Shown: in pieces, positions 47,244 to 55,522 of the stretch
Layout of the letters: each line of letters begins with the position of its first letter
Numbering within the stretch: position 1 is the first letter of the stretch
Source: Bacteroidales bacterium
GTDB taxonomy: Bacteria > Bacteroidota > Bacteroidia > Bacteroidales > Marinilabiliaceae
Length of the DNA: 64,000 nt
Reading direction: 5' to 3'
Assembly (NCBI GenBank): GCA_003249255.1
Contig: QKJP01000026.1
Coordinates: 186,001-250,000 of the forward strand
Program-made: the position numbers and the translations under genes
The notes under the pieces: generated by a model
Seen by the model: only the letters and a program-made list of their open reading frames with translations
Databases searched by the model: none
What the model was told of the DNA's origin: nothing

Positions 47244-49091
47244 CTAAATAACCGGAATCATGAGATTATTGTATGTTTTTACGTTGCCTTGGTGTTGATT
47301 TAAATTTTCAACTTTAGCATGTAACTGATGGGTTATGACTTCTAGTTCCAGTACCGCGGTGGTAACATCATTAGAAAGAGAATTTGTTTTTTCAAGGTTA
47401 TTCGAAGCTGCTTTGATTTTCTCTTGAATGCTGTTAAATAAGCTTAGGATTTCTTCTGAATATGGCTCTATTTTTCCGGCCTCATCTGAAGTTTCATTGG
47501 CTAGTTTTCTCACTTCATTGGCTACAATCGAAAAGCCTTTTCCTGCTTGACCGGCTCTTTTAGCCTCAATGCTTGCATTTAGTGCTAATACATTTGTTTC
47601 GAGAGAGATGTTGTTTATTTTTTCAGAAATCGATTTAAAACTTTCCAGGATATTAAAATCAGTTTCTATTTGGGCGTTTAAATGTGAAAATGACTTGAGT
47701 TGTTCTTCATAGTTTTTACTAAGTTCCAGAATTTTTAATCTAATTTGGTTATTCTGTTTATTCACTTCTTTCATGGTGAATGCTACCTCCTGAGTCATTT
47801 CACTTATTTGTGCTTCCTTGTAGAAATGGCAATTGTTAACCTGGTTTAAACCATTATAAATGGCTTTAGCCATATCTTTACAGGTTCCATATCCACATGC
47901 CGCACAGTTGTATTCGTCTTCCGGTTTGTATTTTTTGAGTGATTCGTAGATGTTTTTAAGTTCAATCTCATTTATTTCTTTGACGTTATTTAAATGCGAC
48001 TTGTCAACGTATTTGCGTGAATATATACCCGGTTTCCAATAGTTATTTACTTGTTTTTGAATGTTGTTTTTCTTTTTGAAACTGAGAATTGTTGATTTTT
48101 GGTTTTTCGAGATGTGAACCTTTGTTCTTTTTTGAAGATAATAATCTTGTTCATCTAATGATAAATTACTGTTTTGTGCACCGGTTCCTTTATTACAACC
48201 ATGTTCACAATTTAAACAATCGATTAAAAGCGGAGCAACATCTTTTTGAATACTTTCGGATAGATTATTTAAGTATGGGTATAACACTTTTGCACCTTCT
48301 ATTTTACGAGCCATACTTTTAATGCCCGGAGCTTCCCTTTCAGCAGTTTCCAATAATCCACCCGGAGCAGAGAAGAGAACTCCACGTTCTGCTGCCGGAT
48401 TGGTATATTCAATTGCCGGGTATGCGGTTATTTGAATCTGATTATTTTTTAAATACTCATGAATCGAATCAAACGTAACATTTAAAACATGTTCTCTTAC
48501 CGAATCAAACTCTTGTTTTTTAGTTGCGCATGGAGAAATAACGACAATCTTATGGTTTTGATATTCCGGATAAAAATGTTTGATCATTTTAATGGTGTGC
48601 ATCATTGGACTATCTACCGGAGCCAAATATTTGATGAGTTGGGGTTGATAGATTTCAATGTAATTGACCACAACAGGGCAAGGCTGAGCAATTAGTGTTT
48701 CTACTTTTTGCTTTTTGATTTCTTCTAAATATGATTTGATGGTCAATTCAGCACCAAAGCTGACATCAAAGTAGGCTTTAATACCTAAACTTTCCAACCA
48801 GCCATTAAGGTGCAAATATGTTTTAGGAAAATAAGTTGCAATGGCCGGTGCAATAATGGCGACCGTTTTTTGGTGACGTTTGTTTTTACCTACCAATTGA
48901 TGAATGTCATCGTTAAAAGTACGGGCTTTATGAGTGCATTTTTGAACACAGTTTCCACAACCAATACATAGGTTTTCATTTATCTTAACATAATTGCCAC
49001 TACTGTCGTTGCAAAATTTTACAGGGCAACTTGAAATGCAGTTATGACAATTGCTGCATTTTTCTTCATCCACATGGATTAGCTTTCTCAT
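47244..49091 (-). CDS. Ferredoxin - [FeFe]-hydrogenase-like - 4Fe-4S - chemoreceptor signalling fusion protein
   Basis: 615 aa, no TM segments. Domains in order: two [4Fe-4S] motifs (C12/C15/C18/C22 and C42/C45/C48/C52); a hydrogenase large-subunit-like domain (about 75-310); a 4Fe-4S domain with CAACGYGTC (396-404) and C421; and a methyl-accepting-type signalling hairpin (about 490-540, [18 protein letters not shown] and [12 protein letters not shown]). H-cluster motifs compared with active enzymes: L1 TSCCP reads AQPCP (C138 kept, the preceding Cys lost), L2 PCxxKKxE is SPCATKKQE (C188 kept), L3 MACPGGC is CLNCEHGC (C295 and C299 kept). So all four cubane ligands remain, but the proton-path Cys is missing. 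It is probably a redox or H2-related sensor, not a catalyst. No maturase genes are nearby. Confidence 0.87.
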   Translation of the reverse strand: MRKLIHVDEEKCSNCHNCISSCPVKFCNDSSGNYVKINENLCIGCGNCVQKCTHKARTFNDDIHQLVGKNKRHQKTVAIIAPAIATYFPKTYLHLNGWLESLGIKAYFDVSFGAELTIKSYLEEIKKQKVETLIAQPCPVVVNYIEIYQPQLIKYLAPVDSPMMHTIKMIKHFYPEYQNHKIVVISPCATKKQEFDSVREHVLNVTFDSIHEYLKNNQIQITAYPAIEYTNPAAERGVLFSAPGGLLETAEREAPGIKSMARKIEGAKVLYPYLNNLSESIQKDVAPLLIDCLNCEHGCNKGTGAQNSNLSLDEQDYYLQKRTKVHISKNQKSTILSFKKKNNIQKQVNNYWKPGIYSRKYVDKSHLNNVKEINEIELKNIYESLKKYKPEDEYNCAACGYGTCKDMAKAIYNGLNQVNNCHFYKEAQISEMTQEVAFTMKEVNKQNNQIRLKILELSKNYEEQLKSFSHLNAQIETDFNILESFKSISEKINNISLETNVLALNASIEAKRAGQAGKGFSIVANEVRKLANETSDEAGKIEPYSEEILSLFNSIQEKIKAASNNLEKTNSLSNDVTTAVLELEVITHQLHAKVENLNQHQGNVKTYNNLMIPVI

Positions 49092-49120
49092 GTAATATAG
49101 GTTATGTTGGTTTAATATTA

Positions 49121-49149
49121 CAAAAATAAAAACATTGTTTAATTAACAA
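49121..49149 (-). promoter_or_regulatory. Bacteroidota-type promoter of the hydrogenase-like/MCP gene
   Basis: Minus strand TTG (49147-49149), 18-base spacer, TATTTTTG (49121-49128); about 30 bases before the start at 49091. Confidence 0.6.
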
Positions 49150-49623
49150 TGGAATTGTAAGAAATTGTTAATTGTTAGAAGGTGTAGCTTAATTTAATGT
49201 GAAAAACCTAATTTAATGTGATGTATGTATGTTGTTTATTATCAATCAAATAAATGTTTGTTTGAGGAGTGTATTCGAGCTCTTAAAGAATTATACTTAT
49301 TAACTTAACGGTCATCAATGATGCAACTAATGAGTGTAAACTAACTCCTACACTAAGTATACCGCCTGTCATAGAGTTAAGTAATCAGGATATATACGGT
49401 AGGTTCTTGAGATAGGGATTTCGCTTTTAGCGAAATGTTTATTCCCTGACCACTAAAATCATTTTTTATCATCCACGAAAGTCACTACAAACCACGAAAA
49501 AATTGAAAATCAGCGAAGCTAAATTAGTACCCTAATTTTTGTTTTCGTGTGTTTTTGTGTTTTTCGTAGTTAAAAATAAATTGTTTTGTTTAAAAGCAAT
49601 TTCCCTGGTTCTTGAGATAATTC

Positions 49624-49652
49624 TTTGGTGTAAATTAAAAGTTCTACTTTTG
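49624..49652 (+). promoter_or_regulatory. Bacteroidota-type promoter of the BtuFCD-like operon
   Basis: TTTG (49624-49627), 17-base spacer and TACTTTTG (49645-49652), 49 bases before the ATG at 49701. Confidence 0.65.
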
Positions 49653-49700
49653 CCTTTGTTTGAGTTGTTTTATTAAATAATTAGTTTGTAATTCTCCAGA

Positions 49701-50837
49701 ATGTATAGATTGTTAAGTGGTTTATGTTTGATCTTTAGTTTACTGTCATGTCAGGATTTTAAGTCTTCAAAATCAACGGCTAATGTAACTCACCCTGATA
49801 GTGTACTAGTGCCAAAATATGCAAAGCGTTTTTCGATAAGTTATTTTAAAGGATATAAAGTCATTCATCTTAAAGATCCTTGGACTCCTGATACCAAATC
49901 AACCGATGTTTTTTTGTCCTCTGACTCTTCAATTGTAAAGACATTTGAAAAAGAGGGGAAGTTGGCTATTCAAACGCCAATTACAAAATGGGTAGCATTA
50001 TCCTCAACAATGGTAAATTTTGCCGATGAACTTGATGTGAAAAATACCATAAGAGGAGTTGCAGAACCGCAATATATTTCCGATTCAATTATTCAAAATG
50101 GGATTGAAAAAGGTAAGATTGTAAATGTAGGAACAGCCTTTGCACCTGATGTTGAAAAACTAATTGATTTAAATCCTGATTTTGTAATGAATTCTCCTTT
50201 TAAAGAAGATTATTCCGGAGCTATTCGTAATGCCGGGATTAAAGTAGTTGCAAACTCCAGTTATTTGGAAAACCATCCTTTAGGTAGAACAGAATGGATT
50301 CTGTTTATGGCAAGCTTTTTCGATAAAGAAGAAAAAGGGCTTTGCTATTTTCAGCATATCGAGCAAGAATATTTGGCAGTAAAAGCCCTAACAGACTCTG
50401 TAAAAGACAAACCTTCCGTGTTTACCGGTTATGTTTATCAAGGGATCTGGCACACTCCGGCAGGTGAAAGTTACAAAGCCAATTTTTTTAAGGATGCCGG
50501 TACCAATTACATCTATCGAGAGACTAAAGGGCAAGGCTCTCTCTTTTTAGATTTTGAAACCATGCTGGATAAAGCCCATGATGTGGATTATTGGATGCTG
50601 ATACTGCGCAATGAGGGACCAGTCGATTATTCGACAGTTTTAAGTATGGATAGTCGTTACCGGGACTTCAAAGCTTTTAAGCAAAAACAAATTGTTTACA
50701 CCAATGCGGCTATTTCCGGTTATTACGAAGAAGGTGTGCTTCAGCCTCATGTTGTTTTAAAAGATTTAGTCAATGCTTTTCATCCAGGATTATTAAAAGA
50801 TTATTCACCGGTTTATTTTAGTCGTTTAGAAAATTAA
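49701..50837 (+). CDS. ABC transporter substrate-binding lipoprotein (BtuF/FecB-like)
   Basis: 378 aa. Lipoprotein signal with Cys17 (LLSC). Class III substrate-binding fold: IRGVAEPQYISDS, VGTAFAPDVEKLIDLNPDFVM and a conserved ENHPLGRTEWI segment. Such proteins bind corrinoids, heme or ferric siderophores in the periplasm. It starts an operon with permease and ATPase genes (5 bp gap to the next). A corrinoid substrate is suggested only by the riboswitch-controlled receptor at 56.5-59.2 kb; an iron complex is equally possible on sequence alone. Confidence 0.88.
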   Translation: MYRLLSGLCLIFSLLSCQDFKSSKSTANVTHPDSVLVPKYAKRFSISYFKGYKVIHLKDPWTPDTKSTDVFLSSDSSIVKTFEKEGKLAIQTPITKWVALSSTMVNFADELDVKNTIRGVAEPQYISDSIIQNGIEKGKIVNVGTAFAPDVEKLIDLNPDFVMNSPFKEDYSGAIRNAGIKVVANSSYLENHPLGRTEWILFMASFFDKEEKGLCYFQHIEQEYLAVKALTDSVKDKPSVFTGYVYQGIWHTPAGESYKANFFKDAGTNYIYRETKGQGSLFLDFETMLDKAHDVDYWMLILRNEGPVDYSTVLSMDSRYRDFKAFKQKQIVYTNAAISGYYEEGVLQPHVVLKDLVNAFHPGLLKDYSPVYFSRLEN

Positions 50838-50842
50838 TTACT

Positions 50843-51877
50843 ATGAATATAAAGCATAGGCGAGTGGCTTATTTGTTAATCCTATTGTTGTTGGTATTAC
50901 TTTTTCTAATTAATATCGGCTATGGATCGGTAGATATTCCATTAAATGAAATTTTTTCAGTTTTAATGGGAGGTGAAGCCTCTAAATCAGCCTGGACTTC
51001 AATTGTTATAAATACACGTTTGCCACAAACCATTACGGCTTTGTTAGCAGGGGCAGGTTTGGCCATTGGGGGGTTACAAATGCAGACCTTATTTAGAAAC
51101 CCTTTAGCCGGACCATCCATACTTGGAATTTCCAGTGGGGCTGGTTTAGGCGTTGCACTTCTACTGTTAGTTGCCGGTAATATTTTTGGTTTTTCCATTA
51201 GCGGTTTTGGTGCTTTAGGTCACATGGCGGTTGTGGTAGCGGCTTTTTCAGGAGCATTTCTGGTTTTATTGTTAATCGTCTTTTTTTCCCGATTGTTAAA
51301 TGATAATTCAATGCTTTTAATTGTGGGTATCATGATTGGATATGCCGCAGCTTCGGTTATTGGTGTGATGAAGTATTACAGCCCAAAAGAAGATGTTCAT
51401 GCCTATGTAATTTGGGGATTAGGAAGTTTTTCAAGCGTATCTTGGGGACAGCTAGGTGTGTTTGCAACAGTTATTATTCTAGGATTGATTTTTAGTTGCT
51501 TGTTAATTAAACCCCTTAATATTTTGGTGTTGGGAGAGAATTATGCTTATAATTTGGGACTAAATATAAAACGTACCCGATTATTTTTGTTGCTGTGTAC
51601 CGGTGTGCTAACTGCTGTAATAACTGCTTTTTGTGGGCCTATTGCATTTTTGGGATTGGCCGTGCCGCATTTAACCAAGGGATTGTTTAGAACCTCGGAT
51701 CAAAAAATATTAGTACCTACCGTTATTTTAACCGGAGCAGTGATGGCATTGTTTTGTAATTTTATTGCTCGCATGCCCGGCTTTGATACGGCACTTCCTA
51801 TTAATGTGGTAACGGGTATTATTGGAGCTCCCATTGTGATATCTGTTGTTTTGAAACGTCGCCGTATTAGTGCATAA
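50843..51877 (+). CDS. ABC transporter permease, FecCD/BtuC family
   Basis: 344 aa with about ten TM helices. Family markers: NTRLPQTITALLAGAGLAIGG near the start, RNPLAGPSILGISSGAGLG, and the coupling region CGPIAFLGLAVPHLTKGLFR before the last helices. It forms the homodimeric channel of a class II importer. The gene lies between the binding protein and the ATPase with gaps of 5 and 11 bp. Confidence 0.92.
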   Translation: MNIKHRRVAYLLILLLLVLLFLINIGYGSVDIPLNEIFSVLMGGEASKSAWTSIVINTRLPQTITALLAGAGLAIGGLQMQTLFRNPLAGPSILGISSGAGLGVALLLLVAGNIFGFSISGFGALGHMAVVVAAFSGAFLVLLLIVFFSRLLNDNSMLLIVGIMIGYAAASVIGVMKYYSPKEDVHAYVIWGLGSFSSVSWGQLGVFATVIILGLIFSCLLIKPLNILVLGENYAYNLGLNIKRTRLFLLLCTGVLTAVITAFCGPIAFLGLAVPHLTKGLFRTSDQKILVPTVILTGAVMALFCNFIARMPGFDTALPINVVTGIIGAPIVISVVLKRRRISA

Positions 51878-51888
51878 TCTTTAAGTTT

Positions 51889-52905
51889 ATGAGTTTGTTG
51901 TTAGAAACTAATAATCTATCCGTTGGTTATTTCGAGAAGAAAGGGCAACCTAAATGTATTCATCAGAATATAAATGTTTCTCTGGCACATGGTGAATTTG
52001 CTTGTTTGTTAGGACCCAACGGTGCAGGTAAATCAACCTTGATCAAAACTCTTAGCGGTTTTATTCCCCTGATCGATGGAGAGGTGATAATTAATGGGCA
52101 GCAGTTGGGAGAGATAAGGCGAGAAGAACGGTCAAAAACCATTAGCGTAGTTCTTACCGAAAAGCTTCAAACCCCTAACATGACTGTTTTTGATGTGGTT
52201 TCTTTAGGGAGAGTTCCTTATACCGGGTTCTTTGGCCGTTTAACCCAAAATGATGAAACACTTGTAGAAAAAGCCATTGTGGATGTAGGACTAAAAGGTT
52301 TTTCAAATCGTCAGATCTTACAGATGAGTGATGGCGAGCGGCAAAAGGTGATGATTGCTAAAGCTTTGGTTCAGGATACGCCCTTGATCATTTTAGATGA
52401 GCCAACTGCTTTCTTAGATCTTCCTAGTCGTGTTGAAATCATTCAATTACTCCGAAAGTTGGCCAAGGAACAACACAAAGCTATTCTTTTGTCGACGCAT
52501 GATTTAGATTTGGCTTTGCAGTTAGCCGATAAAGTGTGGTTGTTATCGCAGGGTAAAAACCTGATGTATGGAGTTCCTGAAGACTTGGTCTTGTCCGATG
52601 GATTCCGCCAGTTTTTTGAGAAGGATGGTGTTCTTTTTGACAATGAAAGTGGCTCCTTTAAGGTATCTGCTGATGAACTGAAAAGTATTAAAGTAGTCGG
52701 AACCGGTTTAGAGTATAAATGGGTGAGTAGAGCCTTGGCGCGAAAAGGTTTTAAAACAACCGATGAAAAAGGTGATTACCCGGCCGTAGAGATTAGTACC
52801 GATGAAAAACAGCACTATAGAGTTACCTTGGCCGATGGTTCTCAAACTTACCTAAGAACCATTGAAGATTTGCTGGAGCATATTTGCAAGCAGTATGATG
52901 AGTAG
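51889..52905 (+). CDS. ABC transporter ATP-binding protein with C-terminal extension (BtuD/FecE-like)
   Basis: 338 aa. Walker A GPNGAGKST, Walker B LIILDEPT, H-loop STHD. The signature normally LSGGQ reads MSDGERQ, a common FecE/BtuD-type change. The core ends near residue 255; an extra 80-residue tail with an alpha/beta pattern (VVGTGLEYKWVSRALARKGF...VTLADGSQTYLRTIEDLLE) is absent from the short family members and may be regulatory. It completes the importer operon. Confidence 0.9.
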   Translation: MSLLLETNNLSVGYFEKKGQPKCIHQNINVSLAHGEFACLLGPNGAGKSTLIKTLSGFIPLIDGEVIINGQQLGEIRREERSKTISVVLTEKLQTPNMTVFDVVSLGRVPYTGFFGRLTQNDETLVEKAIVDVGLKGFSNRQILQMSDGERQKVMIAKALVQDTPLIILDEPTAFLDLPSRVEIIQLLRKLAKEQHKAILLSTHDLDLALQLADKVWLLSQGKNLMYGVPEDLVLSDGFRQFFEKDGVLFDNESGSFKVSADELKSIKVVGTGLEYKWVSRALARKGFKTTDEKGDYPAVEISTDEKQHYRVTLADGSQTYLRTIEDLLEHICKQYDE

Positions 52906-52944
52906 TTACTCCTTATTGAAAAACACATTTTATTTAATCAGGCA

Positions 52945-52976
52945 TTTGGAATAAATATTCCAATGTTATACATTTG
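52945..52976 (+). promoter_or_regulatory. Promoter of the TetR-type gene, overlapped by its operator
   Basis: TTTG (52945-52948), 20-base spacer, TACATTTG (52969-52976). An inverted repeat TTGGAATA-AA-TATTCCAA at 52946-52963 covers the -33 box and spacer, where a TetR dimer could block polymerase. Transcription should start at or near the GTG at 52981. Confidence 0.65.
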
Positions 52977-52980
52977 TATC

Positions 52981-53532
52981 GTGAATAAAAAAGAAAAAAT
53001 ATTAACAGCTGCACTTGAACTTCTTGTTGAAAAAGGAATTCATAACACGCCGATGTCGGCTATAGCAAAGGCTGCGAGTACCGGAATGGGAACTATATAT
53101 AACTATTTTCCTAATAAGGAGATACTCATTAATGAGATATACTTAAGAATAAAGGAAGATGAAAAATCAGCCTTTGTAGCATTTGATACAAGTATGCCTA
53201 TAAAAACACAGTTCGAAAATTACTCAACTTCAATCATTAATTTTTTCATTAACAACCCTTCGTATTTTAAGTTTATGGAACAATTACAGGCTTCACCTAT
53301 TATAACTCAGGAAAGCCGTGCTGAAGGCAATAAATCTATTGAGCCCGTGGCCCTTCTTTTAAAACAAGGACAACAAGAAAGAATAATTAAAAATATTGCA
53401 ATAGACGAAATTTTGATGTTTATAGGTGGTGCTGTTCTATCGTATTTAAGGTGGTATTTTAGCCAATCGAAAACATCAGCAACTTCTCTCAAAAACCAAA
53501 CTCAAATGGTTTGGGATGCAATCAAAGAATAA
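52981..53532 (+). CDS. TetR/AcrR-family regulator
   Basis: 183 aa from GTG at 52981. The N-terminal HTH is clear: KKEKILTAALELLVEKGIHNTPMSAIAKAASTGMGTIYNYFPNK. The in-frame ATG at 52963 lies between the -33 and -7 boxes and inside the operator palindrome, so it is outside the likely transcript; GTG would then give a nearly leaderless mRNA. The C-terminal ligand domain is divergent. It is followed by an SDR and a DoxX gene, whose operator resembles its own, suggesting autoregulation and control of those genes. Confidence 0.85.
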   Translation: MNKKEKILTAALELLVEKGIHNTPMSAIAKAASTGMGTIYNYFPNKEILINEIYLRIKEDEKSAFVAFDTSMPIKTQFENYSTSIINFFINNPSYFKFMEQLQASPIITQESRAEGNKSIEPVALLLKQGQQERIIKNIAIDEILMFIGGAVLSYLRWYFSQSKTSATSLKNQTQMVWDAIKE

Positions 53533-53550
53533 TTTTTTTCATTTAATAAT

Positions 53551-53568
53551 GGAATGAATGTTCATTCC
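53551..53568 (+). promoter_or_regulatory. Palindromic operator before the SDR gene
   Basis: Perfect inverted repeat GGAATGAA-TG-TTCATTCC. Its left part GGAATxAATxTTC agrees with the TetR promoter palindrome (52948-52960) at 11 of 13 bases, so the same regulator probably binds both. It lies 16 bases upstream of the ATG at 53584. Confidence 0.6.
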
Positions 53569-53583
53569 GAAATAACAATAATT

Positions 53584-54444
53584 ATGAAAAAGAATGTATT
53601 AATAACAGGAACCTCAACAGGTGTAGGATTTGAAAGTGCAATATTATTTGCAAAAAATGGATTTAAAGTTTATGCCTCTATGCGTAATACGTCTAAATCA
53701 GATTCATTAAAAGAAATTATAAGAAAAGAGAATCTTGATATTGAAGTACTTCAACTTGATGTTACAGATATTAAGTCGATTAATTCAGCTGTAAAAACCA
53801 TAATAGAAAAGGATAATCGGATTGATATCCTTGTTAATAATGCCGGTGCTGGTTTTGCTAAAGCAACAGAACAATCGTCAGAGGAAGAAATAAGATGGGT
53901 AACTGAGGTAAACTACCATGGTGTGGTATTTTGTACACAAGCTGTCTTGTCCTATATGAGAAATCAGAAATCAGGCCGGATAATTAGCATTACCTCTGTT
54001 GGTGGCTTAGTTGGACAGCCGTTTAATGAATTATACTGTGGGGCCAAGTTTGCCGTTGAAGGTTTTATGGAAGGACTTGCCACCTATGTTAGCGATGCCT
54101 TTAATATTAAAATCAGCAACATTGAACCGGGCGGTATTGCAACCGAATTTATGACTTCAGCCATTAGTAAAACTGCTGTAGATGGAAAGTTTGCCTCTGG
54201 TGAATATGAGCCAATTTTTGAAAGGTATATGGCCGGTAATCAAAAAAGAGCAAACGAAAGTAAAGAGCTGGTTTACCAAACAGGTGCAGAAGTGGCAGAG
54301 GTAGTTTTAAAAGTAGCATTAAATGAATATCCACCATTTAGAATTAGAACATCAAAATGGGCAGAAGATTTTTGTGAATTGAAAACAAAAGCTGACCCTG
54401 ATGGCACAAAGCAATTGAATCAATTAAAAGAACAGTTTTTATAA
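53584..54444 (+). CDS. Short-chain dehydrogenase/reductase
   Basis: 286 aa from the ATG at 53584; the extension to 53554 overlaps the operator and is dropped. NAD(P)-binding motif LITGTSTGVGFES (TGxxxGxG) at residues 5-17, NNAGAG, catalytic Ser in ITSVGG, and YCGAKFAVEG with the catalytic Tyr and Lys. The substrate is unknown. It follows the TetR gene and precedes a DoxX-family gene, forming a small regulated cassette. Confidence 0.9.
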   Translation: MKKNVLITGTSTGVGFESAILFAKNGFKVYASMRNTSKSDSLKEIIRKENLDIEVLQLDVTDIKSINSAVKTIIEKDNRIDILVNNAGAGFAKATEQSSEEEIRWVTEVNYHGVVFCTQAVLSYMRNQKSGRIISITSVGGLVGQPFNELYCGAKFAVEGFMEGLATYVSDAFNIKISNIEPGGIATEFMTSAISKTAVDGKFASGEYEPIFERYMAGNQKRANESKELVYQTGAEVAEVVLKVALNEYPPFRIRTSKWAEDFCELKTKADPDGTKQLNQLKEQFL

Positions 54445-54465
54445 TGCTCAAAAATACATAAAGAA

Positions 54466-54816
54466 ATGTACTGGATATTTACAATAATAACCTCGGCTTA
54501 TTTATACTTAAGCGCTTACACTTACTTTTTTTCTGAAAGTACAATTCGTGGTGTAAGGGAACTTGGCTTCCCCGATTTTTTTAGAATCCAATTAGCGATT
54601 CTAAAACTAATTGCCGCCACAATTATTCTTATACCCGGTATTCCAACCCACTTCAAAGAGTGGGCATATGCCGGTATTGGCTTGTTTTACATTACCGCAA
54701 TTACTGCTCATATTGCCCATAAAGATCCCATGATAATTAACATTATTAACATAGTACTGTCTGGATTACTGGTTGCATCTTATGTCTATTTCAGGAAATT
54801 ATCAGGACTAGCTTAA
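54466..54816 (+). CDS. DoxX-like membrane protein
   Basis: 116 aa with four TM helices (about 3-22, 42-60, 68-88, 92-110). The segment RELGFPDFFRIQLAILKLIAATIILIP is typical of small DoxX/DUF-type relatives, many with SDR or TetR neighbours. Function is not known; links to redox stress have been proposed for relatives. It is 21 bp downstream of the SDR gene. Confidence 0.8.
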   Translation: MYWIFTIITSAYLYLSAYTYFFSESTIRGVRELGFPDFFRIQLAILKLIAATIILIPGIPTHFKEWAYAGIGLFYITAITAHIAHKDPMIINIINIVLSGLLVASYVYFRKLSGLA

Positions 54817-54998
54817 CTTTCTGTTAAATGGAATTCTTCTTTGTATAGAGATAGATTCGTTAGAAGTGGAATATGCATTGCGGATTGGAAATAAGCCAAT
54901 TGGAGTTTTGGGATGTCAACTGACAAAAGATTTACCACGAAGAATTACAAAATTATTAATCTGACGAAAAATTGATTGCCATAAACTTAAGAAATAAA

Positions 54999-55033
54999 AA
55001 AAGGCCGCTTCCGTTGAAACGGTCTTTTCTTTG
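54999..55033 (-). terminator. Terminator of the receptor-DUF4625 operon
   Basis: AAAAGGCCG (54999-55007) with CGGTCTTTT (55020-55028), one G-T pair, inside it CCGT-TGAA-ACGG as an alternative stem. A run before it provides T residues on the minus strand. Confidence 0.7.
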
Positions 55034-55048
55034 GAAAAAACAATTAAG

Positions 55049-55522
55049 TTATTGTTCTATTTTAATGCTAATGCCCGTCCAGTTTTGGTTGCCATTAATG
55101 TCAGTCACATACAGTAAGGCGTGATAATCTCCGGGCTGATAATCTGCCGGAAGATCATAAGTAACATCTAATTCGAATTGTTTTTCATTTGGCAAATCAT
55201 CTGACCACGCTTTAAGAAATGGATTGTTTGCGTCTTTCTTGTCATCCATCTCACACACTTCTTTATGATTACCATGTGTATGGTGATCAAAATTATGGTG
55301 AATGTTTAGCTTGTAGCCTTTTAATCCTTCATTATCTGATAAAATGGCATGTAAGCGTATGCTATTCCCAAACTGTTCAATGGCACAAGGCTCCGGTGAT
55401 AGCACTTTGATAACAGGAGGCTCAACATCATATTCCTCCTCACACGACAGAAGCAAGGTTGTGCTAATAAGTAAACTAATTGATGTTAATGCTGTTAAGA
55501 ATTTCAATTTCTGAATCTTCAT
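55049..55522 (-). CDS. DUF4625 lipoprotein, single domain, His-rich
   Basis: 157 aa. Lipobox around Cys27 (LLSC). One DUF4625 domain: Ig-like pattern beginning EPPVIKVLSPEPC and ending YHALLYVTDINGNQNW. A loop with IHHNFDHHTHGNHKEVCEMDD is unusually rich in His, suggesting metal or corrinoid contact. Its start overlaps the end of the preceding DUF4625 gene by 47 bases, indicating coupled translation. Last gene of an operon headed by a TonB receptor and a B12 riboswitch. Confidence 0.82.
   Translation of the reverse strand: MKIQKLKFLTALTSISLLISTTLLLSCEEEYDVEPPVIKVLSPEPCAIEQFGNSIRLHAILSDNEGLKGYKLNIHHNFDHHTHGNHKEVCEMDDKKDANNPFLKAWSDDLPNEKQFELDVTYDLPADYQPGDYHALLYVTDINGNQNWTGISIKIEQ

Larger units (their letters stand above)
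49092..49700. other. Long intergenic region: promoters, short hairpins and CACGAAA-type repeat
   Basis: 609 bases without a credible gene. A CATC-AAT-GATG dyad at 49313-49323, AGTGTA/TACACT arms near 49333-49355, and a perfect 8-bp hairpin ATTTCGCT-TTT-AGCGAAAT at 49418-49436 recall the hairpin arrays elsewhere, with GTTAAGT/ACTTAAC arms flanking weakly. An imperfect inverted repeat of CACGAAA-like sequence spans about 49473-49561 (ACCACGAAAA and TTTTCGTGTG). Promoters for both flanking genes are listed separately. No cobalamin riboswitch is seen here. Confidence 0.5.

Noticed and set aside
49092-49700. A second cobalamin riboswitch before the BtuFCD-like operon
   Set aside because: No B12 box (AGTCAGGAAACCTGCC-like) or CCCGCxACTGT core found on either strand here.
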